Shown: positions 1 to 7,561 of the stretch, piece after piece | How the letters are laid out: each line of letters begins with the position of its first letter | Position numbering within the stretch: position 1 is the first letter of the stretch | Assembly (NCBI RefSeq): GCF_014636635.1 | Contig: NZ_BMEO01000005.1 | Location: 152,011 to 216,010 of the forward strand | Direction: 5' to 3' | DNA: 64,000 nt | Source of the DNA: Marinicella pacifica | Lineage (GTDB): Bacteria > Pseudomonadota > Gammaproteobacteria > Xanthomonadales > Marinicellaceae | The notes under the pieces: model-generated | The model's input: only the letters and a program-made list of their open reading frames with translations | The model's database searches: none | Told to the model about the DNA's origin: nothing | Translations under genes and position numbers: made by a program

Positions 1-140
1 CACGTATTATCTACCCACTGGGTCTGGTGGCAAAAAAAGGCGCCAGTTTTGGCCGCTTTTATGGCACTTTATTCACCTGGCTGATTTTACTCACATTGAT
101 TATTGTAAATTTATTAAAAGTTATTTCTACATGGCTCTAA
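1..140 (+). CDS. C-terminal end of a membrane protein (partial)
   Basis: Reading the frame that begins at base 3, an open stretch runs into the window and stops at TAA 138-140. The last 45 residues contain a hydrophobic segment (TLFTWLILLTLIIVNLL) that looks like a final transmembrane helix, preceded by a basic loop. The stop overlaps the start of the alkaline phosphatase gene (131) by 10 bases, the spacing expected for translationally coupled genes in one operon. The rest lies outside the window, so I cannot name the family. Its codon pattern and hydrophobicity make it more likely than the other two frames. Confidence 0.55.
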   Translation, partial: RIIYPLGLVAKKGASFGRFYGTLFTWLILLTLIIVNLLKVISTWL

Positions 141-1678
141 AAACACCCTTATCCCGACTCACCACTGTTTGTGGTGTCTTGTTGACCTTAACTGCCTGTG
201 CCAGCGGCGACATTAAACCGGCTGCAAAGACTGCAACCGTGGTGTCAGAAACCAACAACCAGTGGTATCAGGCCGGGGAAGATAAAATTAAAGCTTTACT
301 GGCCATTCCTACATTTCCTCAGCACGCCAAAAATGTGATTTTCTTTGTCGGTGATGGCATGTCTCTGGCCACGGTCAATGCCGCCCGGATTTATCAAGGT
401 CAGCAGATGGGTCAACCCGGCGAAGAAAATTTACTGAGTTTTGAGCAATTTCCATATACCGCGTTGTCAAAAACTTACAACACCAACTTACAAACACCGG
501 ATTCTGCCGGCACCATGAGTGCCATGATCACCGGGGTTAAAACCAAAGCCGGTGCCATCAGTGTCGATGAGGGTGTCGATATTGGCGTTTGTGGCGATCA
601 AAAGCATCATGTTTTATCACTACTATCCCGGGCTGAAATCGCCGGCATGAACACCGGTGTGGTTTCCACCGCCCGTCTAACCCATGCCACCCCGGCCGCC
701 ACCTACGCCCATGCCGAAAGCCGACGCTGGGAAGCGGACAGCGACTTGCCCAAAGACAATAAAGGTTGCAAAGACATCGCAGCACAACTGATTGACTACC
801 CCCACGGTGATGGCCCTGAAATTGCCATGGCCGGCGGTCGCCGTAACTTTTTGCCTAACACCATGAACGATCCCGAATACGCCATGCTCAAACCGGGTGT
901 GCGCACCGATGGCCGTGATTTAACCCGCGAATGGCTCGAAAAATACACCCAATCCGCCTATGTCTGGAACCACAAACAATTACTGGCTTTGGATTTAAAA
1001 AACACCGACCACCTATTGGGTTTATTTGAGCCGTCACATATGCAATACGAAATAAATCGCTCCAAAGACGAAGCCGGTGAACCTTCTTTAACTGAAATGA
1101 CGGAAACTGCGATTGGGTTTTTGGCCCAAAAAAACAAACCTTATTTCCTGATGGTTGAAGGCGGACGCATTGATCACGGACATCATGCGGGCTATGCCAA
1201 ACTGGCCATCACCGAAACCGTTGAGTTTTCCAATGCGGTGGAAAAAGCCCTGTCTATGGTGGATTTAAACGAAACCCTGATTATTGTCACCGCCGATCAC
1301 GCCCACACCATGACCTTAAGTGGTTATGCCCAACGCGGTAACCCGATTTTGGGCAAAATCATTGTGCCTGATGAATACGGTAATCCATCAGACCAGCTTC
1401 AGCTGGATACCCAGGGCAAACCCATGACCACCTTAAGCTATGCCAACGGCCCGGGTTACATCAATGGCGATCAACGCCCGGATTTAACCCATGTGGACAC
1501 CACCACTGATAACTACAAACAAGCGGCCACCATTCCCTTAAAATCTGAAACCCATTCAGGTGAAGATGTGGTGATTTATGCCACCGGTGCCGGCAGTCAT
1601 TTAGTGCGCGGTGTACTGGAGCAGCATCTGATTTATCACATTATGAAAACAGCGCTTTTCGAACAAATTAAACCTTAA
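131..1678 (+). CDS. alkaline phosphatase, PhoA family, predicted lipoprotein
   Basis: A 515-residue enzyme expected to release phosphate from organic phosphomonoesters outside the cytoplasm. The N-terminus is a lipoprotein signal: basic start, hydrophobic core, lipobox LTAC with Cys23. Metal and nucleophile motifs of the alkaline phosphatase superfamily are visible: FFVGDGMS (Asp75), TPDSAGTMSA (nucleophile Ser125), EGGRIDHGHH, TADHAHTM, and a late THSGEDV histidine. The catalytic segment reads DSAGT rather than the DSAAS of E. coli PhoA, a common variant. It follows the upstream membrane protein with a 10-base overlap. No Pho box was identified. Phosphodiesterase side activity cannot be excluded, but the metal-site pattern is that of monoesterases. 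Confidence 0.93.
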   Translation: MALKTPLSRLTTVCGVLLTLTACASGDIKPAAKTATVVSETNNQWYQAGEDKIKALLAIPTFPQHAKNVIFFVGDGMSLATVNAARIYQGQQMGQPGEENLLSFEQFPYTALSKTYNTNLQTPDSAGTMSAMITGVKTKAGAISVDEGVDIGVCGDQKHHVLSLLSRAEIAGMNTGVVSTARLTHATPAATYAHAESRRWEADSDLPKDNKGCKDIAAQLIDYPHGDGPEIAMAGGRRNFLPNTMNDPEYAMLKPGVRTDGRDLTREWLEKYTQSAYVWNHKQLLALDLKNTDHLLGLFEPSHMQYEINRSKDEAGEPSLTEMTETAIGFLAQKNKPYFLMVEGGRIDHGHHAGYAKLAITETVEFSNAVEKALSMVDLNETLIIVTADHAHTMTLSGYAQRGNPILGKIIVPDEYGNPSDQLQLDTQGKPMTTLSYANGPGYINGDQRPDLTHVDTTTDNYKQAATIPLKSETHSGEDVVIYATGAGSHLVRGVLEQHLIYHIMKTALFEQIKP

Positions 1679-1725
1679 TCCACAATCAAGCCTGCCGACA
1701 GCGAACTAAAAAAATACCCATCAAG

Positions 1726-1765
1726 CGGTTCATGTGCTAAATTATAATAATCCTCACATGAACCG
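1726..1765. promoter_or_regulatory. 11-bp perfect inverted repeat around a TATAAT box
   Basis: CGGTTCATGTG (1726-1736) and CACATGAACCG (1755-1765) are perfect reverse complements separated by 18 AT-rich bases that contain TATAAT (1743-1748). The repeat ends 5 bases before the ATG of the GGDEF gene at 1771. It may be a dyad operator over the promoter, or an RNA hairpin masking the ribosome binding site. There is no T-run after it, so a terminator is unlikely. Confidence 0.55.
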
Positions 1766-1770
1766 AGATC

Positions 1771-2901
1771 ATGGAATGGTTTTTTAAAAAACCGCAACAT
1801 GCGGCCTTTAAACAACAGTTCATTGAAGAACAATTAGGCTATGCAAGAAGCATGGCCATATTCGCCGCATGTTATTATTTCTTTTTTAGTTTTCTTGATT
1901 TTTACCTCACCAATGAAACCACCTGGCAACTGCTTAAAATCAGATTTGCCGTTACACTGGTGTTGGTATTTTTACTCTCACTGACTTTCCACGAAAAGCT
2001 AAAACACCATTGGCAGATTTTTATTGGCTTATTGGTCTTTGTGGCCGGTCTGGGGGTTATACTTATGGCTGTCTATGTGCCCGATACTTATAAACCCATC
2101 TATGCCCAGGGCCTTTTGTTGGTTATATTTTATGGCTATACCATGAATAAATTATTGCTCAAACCGGCGATTTTAGGCGGCTGCGGTATTACCCTGGCCT
2201 ACTTTTTTTATGCCTATTTCTTTTCTGGATTGGCCGCTGAATTTATGGTCACCAGCTTATTTTTCCAAATATCCACCAATGCCTTTGGTATTTTTGCGGT
2301 GTATTTTATGCAAAAAACCGCTTTTCAGGCCTACCGAAAAAATGAACATTTAAAAAACCATAATAAGAGTTTACTCAAACAAAGTGAAACCGACGGTCTA
2401 ACCGGCATTGGCAACCGGCGTTTTTTCAACAGCCGCTTTGAGGGATTATTCAAACAAAAAGTTCGTGTGCTTGATTATGTCAGCTTGTTATTATGCGACA
2501 TTGACTTTTTTAAAAACTATAACGATGCCTATGGTCACCTTAAAGGCGATGACACCTTGATTAAAGTGGCTGAATTGTTGGCAAAGTAAATTCCTGAAAA
2601 GGAAGGTTTTTTGGCTCGCTTCGGTGGCGAAGAATTTATTATCGTATTGTTTAATTTTGACTTTGACAAAACACGAGCTTTTATCCGTGGAATCCAAAAT
2701 AAACTCGATAATGAACAAATTCAGCACCCCGACAGTTCTGTCGCTGATGTTTTGACTTTAAGCTTTGGTTATGTGACTTTCGATGTTAACAACACCTCAC
2801 CCAGTCAGGCCTATAAACAACTCACCAATCGGGCCGACAACTGTCTTTATCAGGCCAAAAAACAAGGCCGGAATCAAATTATCGGCTCCACCTTCAATTA
2901 A
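1771..2901 (+). pseudogene. membrane diguanylate cyclase (GGDEF) interrupted by an in-frame stop
   Basis: The reading frame runs 376 codons from ATG 1771 to TAA 2899-2901 but has one TAA at 2587-2589 (codon 273); the frame is otherwise continuous. The N-terminal ~170 residues hold about five or six transmembrane helices, followed by a GGDEF domain: SETDGLTGIGNRRFF start, CDIDFFKNYND metal/substrate segment, then after the stop ARFGGEEF with the active-site GGEEF (codons 285-289). The stop falls between these two catalytic halves, where a CAA Gln codon would fit well, so one C-to-T change explains it. The domain would synthesise cyclic di-GMP if intact. No clear RxxD inhibitory site precedes GGEEF. 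The rest shows little decay, suggesting recent loss, a sequencing error, or rare readthrough. Confidence 0.85.
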
Positions 2902-3218
2902 CCTTTCACCAATACCTTATATATTCTCAATAAACAAGGGGATTCTTGCGACTTCATTTGCCTCGCCTAACCGCCTCCACACCATTTCATTGTAATGATT
3001 TCGGCGTCGGCAAAATAATTGCAAACCTATGTTTAGGCATGAAAACACAAAACTTGAAAAACCAATATAAGCAAACATTCATTATTTTGTTAAAATAACA
3101 TTAAATAATGGTGTTTGACATGTTGATTTTTGAGCTGCTTCACATTAAGATTACAAAGGTTCGCAGTATAAAAAATAATAAAAAATTGTGAAACCCTTTT
3201 AACTTTGGAGATTTTTTA
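2902..3218. other. intergenic region with a nested palindrome and a promoter-like stretch
   Basis: No coding region is supported. At 3080-3110 lies a nested palindrome: CATTATTT (3080-3087) pairs with AAATAATG (3103-3110), and inside it TGTTA (3088-3092) pairs with TAACA (3096-3100). Just downstream are TTGACA (3115-3120) and a TTGATT (3123-3128) / TAAGAT (3146-3151) pair with 17-base spacing. These suggest an operator plus promoter for the secreted protein gene at 3219. GGAG precedes its ATG. Confidence 0.4.
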
Positions 3219-3941
3219 ATGAAAAAACGATTATTTTTGGTGCTTGTGACACTGACTTTTGCATCAAGTGTTGCTGTTGCAGCCAAGGGAGACCAGCCGT
3301 ATGGGAATCAAGTACTATATAGTGAAGGTGTTTACAACCCAAACCAACCAGCCAGTACGCCCAACTCAACTGTGGTGTTGAACTTGGTGGAAAATGGCGG
3401 TGTTGCATCATGGGATGGATTAGATGATGTTGATAATGTGATAGAAAATTGTATCAGTGGTTCTGTCATCACTGGTGTCGGTTTTGATAATGTCACTGTT
3501 GAGTCAGTTGGGTTAAGCTGGCTGAGTGAAGCCGTTATGTTGTTTTCTAATTCAGATGGAAGTGCTGATCCCAATTGGATATCTTTGACTGTTGGTATTG
3601 GCGATGACTTTGCCGGTACCGGCACTTACGGTTCTGGAGGCGTTATCGACTTTACTGACAATTCACTGCCTGACATCGTAGCCAATGGTGATGGTTTATT
3701 CCAGATTCAATTTTTTGAATCATGGGATGACGTTGATGGTTCCATTGACGCTAACTTCACCAGCGGTACGTTGACTATTGCAGGCACTGATTTGGTGGGT
3801 ACACCTGGCCCGGGTTGTAACCTGTTAGGTGCTCCAGCTCAACCAGCTTTACCGGTACCTGCTAACAACAATTTCGCGCTTTTCGCACTGTTGTTGTCTG
3901 TCTTAGGTTTAGGTTTCTTTGCGATCAGAAGATACGCATAA
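3219..3941 (+). CDS. secreted protein with exosortase-type C-terminal sorting signal
   Basis: A 240-residue protein of unknown function. It has a Sec signal peptide (MKKRLFLVLVTLTFASS, cleavage near AVA-AK) and an acidic, Gly/Asp/Ser-rich, beta-rich central region. The C-terminus is tripartite: LPVPANNNF, a hydrophobic helix (ALFALLLSVLGLGFF), and a basic end IRRYA. This matches the layout of PEP-CTERM/IPTL-CTERM signals that exosortases cut. A clear terminator follows at 3964. The gene is isolated between an upstream palindrome and a long non-coding stretch. It resembles the protein at 44391 in architecture, though the body sequences look unrelated. Exosortase H at 50019 is the obvious processing enzyme. 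Confidence 0.82.
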   Translation: MKKRLFLVLVTLTFASSVAVAAKGDQPYGNQVLYSEGVYNPNQPASTPNSTVVLNLVENGGVASWDGLDDVDNVIENCISGSVITGVGFDNVTVESVGLSWLSEAVMLFSNSDGSADPNWISLTVGIGDDFAGTGTYGSGGVIDFTDNSLPDIVANGDGLFQIQFFESWDDVDGSIDANFTSGTLTIAGTDLVGTPGPGCNLLGAPAQPALPVPANNNFALFALLLSVLGLGFFAIRRYA

Positions 3942-3963
3942 AACTGTCCAGACAATATATTTA

Positions 3964-3990
3964 AGGGTATCATTTGATGCCCTTTTTTTT
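3964..3990 (+). terminator. rho-independent terminator
   Basis: AGGGTATC (3964-3971) and GATGCCCT (3976-3983) form an 8-bp stem with one G-T wobble and loop ATTT, followed by a run of T to 3990. It ends the transcript of the gene at 3219-3941. Confidence 0.85.
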
Positions 3991-4864
3991 GCACTGAATA
4001 AACGAATAAAATGACATGACAAATCACCAAAGTATAACTGCAATTAACCGCATAAATTTGTCTTTAGCTTAAATTAATTTCTTGTGTCAACACGAATGTA
4101 TATTTCTTATTCTTTTTGAACCTAAGTCCAAAATGAAGGCGTGGTTTGACTATAAAAACAAACAGAAGAAATTAAACATTATTTAAGCTTAACTTCTCAT
4201 TATAATCGCCACGAGTTTTAACCTTATTGTCAGTCACTTAGTGTTGTCGATATCGCTTGACCAACTTTGATAAATTAGCAAGTGAATTAGTCAAACAACT
4301 GACTTTCGCAAATCCAAAACTTCGGCTTTTATGACGCTATAAAAGACCTTTTAATGGCTTCAATCAACTCAGACAATTCAACCATTTTGAATTTTAACTA
4401 AAAATTGTGCAGCACTTGAGTTTATTGTCACAGTATTATCAGATTATCCAAACTTAGCGCCAATTCTTTGATATCCAAGATCTCAAAAAAACGCATCAAT
4501 ACCTGCTTTTTATTCAAATTCCCGTTCTGAAATTTTTTTCATGGCTTGATTCATCATTTCTAAACTTATAAATCAGGATAGTCTAAGACCTGTAAAATCA
4601 ACCTATTATAACCATGCTGAAATAAGGTTTGATGGCGACCATCAACTCAGATGGTCCTGCCTATTTTGGCGCTTATATCAATGTTAATTTTGCGCCATTG
4701 AGTGAAGCCGTAGAGTTGTGTGACGACGATATCTTTACTTTGGTCGAAAACTCATTTAAGCCAGCTTCTTACCTGAAGAAATCAAGAAAGTTCATTTGCA
4801 GGCTTTAAATTCTATTTGCTGATAGGAATGCCGCATGTTGCCGGCATTCCTACCTCAGACTCAA
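3991..4864. other. 874-bp stretch without a convincing gene; possible coding relics
   Basis: AT-rich, with stops in most frames. Two short openings share a start-like stretch: ATG at 4353 reads MASINSD before stopping soon after, and ATG at 4632 reads MATINSD and continues for 58 codons to TAA 4806-4808. The similarity suggests decayed or duplicated coding sequence, but the evidence is thin and neither has a good ribosome binding site. Near the end is an 11-bp perfect hairpin (4823-4852). I see no RNA gene, repeat array or transposase remnant. Confidence 0.4.
4823..4852. terminator. perfect hairpin at the 3' end of the minus-strand gene (no U tract)
   Basis: TAGGAATGCCG (4823-4833) pairs perfectly with CGGCATTCCTA (4842-4852), loop of 8. 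It lies 12 bases beyond the stop of the gene ending at 4865. No T-run follows on either strand, so it may be a transcript-stabilising or Rho-assisted end rather than a classical terminator. Confidence 0.45.
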
Positions 4865-6583
4865 TCAGTCTTGTTCCAAACCATTTTTGAAAATGATGTC
4901 GTCGTTGATATCAAATTCATCAGCACCGATATCATAAGTGCCATGTAGGTTGATGACATCAGGATTATCTGCACCACGACTGTCATAGTCCAAATCCGAA
5001 CCTGGATCATCCATAATTTCATAACAATAATCAATCGCAGGAGAATCAACCAACAGGTGGTAATTACCCGCATTTGGGTTAACAAAGACAGGCGTCATGC
5101 TGCGATCAACCACTGACACACTTCCTCCAGCATTGAAACTGTCTGACTCATGGGCAATCACACACTGATAGCTGGCGCTGGCGGTATTACCTGACTCCAA
5201 ATAAACATCCTGTTGATCAAAAACAATGCTGCTGGTCACCGTTAAATCACCATGAAAATTATCAAAAACATGTCCAGCGATGCTGTTATCAGCAATACTC
5301 ACTGCCCGCAAAGCCAAAGAAGGTGCGAAGGTCTGCTGACCATATATGTGAAACAGGGCATCATTGTTGTAAGTGTTGTCTGGGTCCATGCCATTGTGAT
5401 GGATGATTGTAGAGGCAATCTCGGCGCTGGCATTTCCAATGATACGGCCGACAATACCTTTGTCAGCGCGATTACCCATCACTTCACTGGCATAAATCAA
5501 TACTTCAGTATCATCACTTTCAGCGGCAAAGCCACCACCAAAGATTGCACGGTTATCAAATAATTGCATACAAGCGCCAGGTTGCCAACACTCTTGCACC
5601 GGAGTTTCATATCCAATTAAATTTATTGAAGCGCCTGATTGTGCATAAAAACCGCCACCATGACGTGCCTGGTTGTCATTGATTTGAGCATTGATTATGG
5701 AGACATCGGCATCAACACCGCTGACCATGATACCTCCACCATTACCACTGTTGTCTCCATCAGCATTAGCCACATTACCACTGATGATGACAGGCGCATC
5801 ATCAACCCCAAAGCACACGCCATTTTCACAGGTTGAATGCAAGCCAATCACATTCAGTGAACCTTTGAATACATTAACACCACCACCAGAAGTGTCGGCT
5901 TCATTGTCTTTGATCTCGGTGGGCGAATACACCGACACATCACAACCATTAAAGACACTTAAACCACCACCATTTTCGGCGCTGTTATTACTGATCACTG
6001 ATGTGCCAGCAATTTTAACCGACGTGTTCTCACCATCACATGAAACCCCACTGTTGTCATTAAAGTCCACTTGAACTTTATCCATCACCACATTCGCCTG
6101 GCCTCCATTGTTATCTAAAACTGACAATCCTTGGTTGTTGTTATTGAACATGCGAACCCCCTTGACCAACACCGATAAATCAGCACTGTTTTGTGACCTG
6201 ATATAGATACCATGGCCACCGTTGGCTATCACCAAGTTTTTCACTTCAACATCATAATTGTTAGAAAGCAAGGCATTGATATAAATCACCGGATCGGTAC
6301 CATTTCCAGTAACATTCGCTTGTGAAAGGTCGGTGATGTTCTGTGCAGCCTGTGTACAATCGGCATAACCACCAACCAACTTTTCATTGCCATTGATGAT
6401 TTCCAGATTTTCAAAATAACTTTTGTTACTGGCAATGCGGATATGATTGCTTATGACACTGTTGATTGCGGCCTGAATGGTGTCAAAATCACAGGCATTA
6501 TCGGCACCCACTGTTAAATATGGCGCTCCAGCCAAAGACGGTTGACTCAGAACAACCAAAATTATAAATATTATTTTTTTCAT
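4865..6583 (-). CDS. secreted right-handed beta-helix protein with C-terminal IFKNGLE motif
   Basis: A 572-residue exported protein of unknown substrate. It has a signal peptide (MKKIIFIILVVLSQPSLAG) and an N-terminal stretch around NACDFDTIQAAINS, typical where parallel beta-helix proteins begin. Many repeated N/G/V-rich coils follow (for example NNSAENGGGLSVF, NQARHGGGFYA), like polymorphic outer-membrane or pectate-lyase-like folds. The C-terminal part has paired Cys (YQCVIAH, IDYCYE), then YDIGADEF and the final DDIIFKNGLEQD. The last motif recurs in proteins at 6886 and 20859. Function could be adhesion, polysaccharide binding or lyase activity; no catalytic motif is certain. Upstream is a shorter paralog remnant with the same start and end. 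Confidence 0.85.
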   Translation of the reverse strand: MKKIIFIILVVLSQPSLAGAPYLTVGADNACDFDTIQAAINSVISNHIRIASNKSYFENLEIINGNEKLVGGYADCTQAAQNITDLSQANVTGNGTDPVIYINALLSNNYDVEVKNLVIANGGHGIYIRSQNSADLSVLVKGVRMFNNNNQGLSVLDNNGGQANVVMDKVQVDFNDNSGVSCDGENTSVKIAGTSVISNNSAENGGGLSVFNGCDVSVYSPTEIKDNEADTSGGGVNVFKGSLNVIGLHSTCENGVCFGVDDAPVIISGNVANADGDNSGNGGGIMVSGVDADVSIINAQINDNQARHGGGFYAQSGASINLIGYETPVQECWQPGACMQLFDNRAIFGGGFAAESDDTEVLIYASEVMGNRADKGIVGRIIGNASAEIASTIIHHNGMDPDNTYNNDALFHIYGQQTFAPSLALRAVSIADNSIAGHVFDNFHGDLTVTSSIVFDQQDVYLESGNTASASYQCVIAHESDSFNAGGSVSVVDRSMTPVFVNPNAGNYHLLVDSPAIDYCYEIMDDPGSDLDYDSRGADNPDVINLHGTYDIGADEFDINDDIIFKNGLEQD

Positions 6584-6683
6584 ATTAGAACCCTTTGTTA
6601 AGTTGTATTCAAATCAACCACCGAAATATGAAAACAAAAAGGGTCACCAAATGAGAAAATAAATCAGAAGTTTAATAAACCCA

Positions 6684-6710
6684 ACAAAAAGGCCGGAAAA
6701 TTCCGGCCTT
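6684..6710 (-). terminator. rho-independent terminator (minus strand)
   Basis: AAGGCCGGAA (6689-6698) and TTCCGGCCTT (6701-6710) form a perfect 10-bp arm pair; the plus-strand A-run at 6686-6690 gives a U tract on the minus transcript. It ends transcription through the remnant gene and the hairpin-rich spacer at 6711-6885. Confidence 0.85.
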
Positions 6711-6720
6711 CCGGTCTTTA

Positions 6721-6860
6721 CACCAACTGCTGTTGGCAATGTGTTCAATTTTGTCACCTTGGAGTTGCGTAGCAACTCGACCTGCCGAGCCGGTTAGGCA
6801 GCTAATGAAGTAATGGCGGTTTGTCGTAGGCAAGACACTTACAAGGAAGTAAGTGAACTC
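6721..6860 (-). other. hairpin-rich spacer, possible structured RNA or repeat element
   Basis: Four inverted repeats sit within about 135 bases: CCAAC/GTTGG (6723-6727/6732-6736), GAGTTGC/GCAACTC with a 3-base loop (6762-6768/6772-6778), CTGCC/GGCAG (6782-6786/6797-6801) and CACTTAC/GTAAGTG (6836-6842/6849-6855). A minus-strand terminator follows at 6684-6710. The layout fits a 3'-UTR-derived RNA or a dispersed palindromic element. Only one copy is in this window, so its repeat nature cannot be judged. The strand is inferred from the terminator. Confidence 0.35.
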
Positions 6861-6885
6861 TGAGCGTAAGCCCCAAGAACATACC

Positions 6886-7512
6886 TTATTCCTGCTCAAA
6901 CCCATGCATAAAAATCAAATCATTATCCCAACGGTATTCATCGGCACCAATGTCATACTGACCATGTAAATCTGTTACGTTCGGATCATCAAAATTACGG
7001 TTTTCAAAGTCAATGTCATAACCCAACTCAACTGTTAATGGTTCTGCATCATAACAATAATCGATTGCAGGAGATGTTGGCTTCAAGTGAAAATCATTAA
7101 CTGTGGGGTTGATGAATTGTGGGTTATTAACCGTCACTGTACCGCCTGCTGAAAATGAATCCGTTTCATGTGCAATCACACACTCAAAAGAATGTGATGT
7201 TGAATTAATTTCACTTGAGACATCGACGTCATCCTGAACAATTGAGGCACTCATTGAGAAATGACCTGCATTATTCCTCACCACAGAACTCGAAACATGG
7301 TTGGCCGCAATGGTGATATTTTCTAAATAGGCTTTATCAGAAGCCATGCGAATGGTATTACTTAGTGTGCTGTCAATAGCTGCCTGCATACTGCTAAAAT
7401 CACAAGCATTACCATCACCCATTGTCAGAAAAGGCGATTATTGAATTTGATTATCTGTTGCTTGGGCTTGTAAAGCTATTATGGCTAATGCCAATGTTAA
7501 AATGTATTTCAT
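6886..7512 (-). pseudogene. truncated, stop-interrupted paralog of the beta-helix protein at 4865
   Basis: Starting at ATG 7512 the frame gives a good signal peptide (MKYILTLALAIIALQAQA), then an in-frame TAA at 7438-7440, then SPFLTMGDGNACDFSSMQAAID, matching the mature start of the 572-residue protein. After about 45 residues the sequence jumps to the C-terminal region (SFECVIAHETDSF, SPAIDYCY, YDIGADEY, NDLIFMHGFEQE), so the whole central beta-helix is missing. Nonsense and internal deletion together point to a pseudogene. An internal ATG at 7422 would give a 178-residue open frame but without a signal peptide. It is the neighbour and evident tandem duplicate of the intact gene. Confidence 0.75.
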
Positions 7513-7561
7513 GTTTTTCCTGAGATTGTGTTTTGTTGCTTACACCACCGAGGAGAAAATT

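Noticed and set aside
2587-2589. Reassignment of TAA or programmed read-through as a general feature
   Set aside because: TAA ends most genes in the window, so the code is standard; the two internal TAA codons are better read as mutations.
5252-6074. Plus-strand open frames within the beta-helix gene
   Set aside because: Shadows of a repetitive, strongly supported minus-strand gene.
6672-6905. 77-codon minus-strand frame (MGLSRNKVCSWGL...)
   Set aside because: It crosses the terminator and hairpin-rich spacer and overlaps the end of the beta-helix remnant; no ribosome binding site and an unlikely composition.
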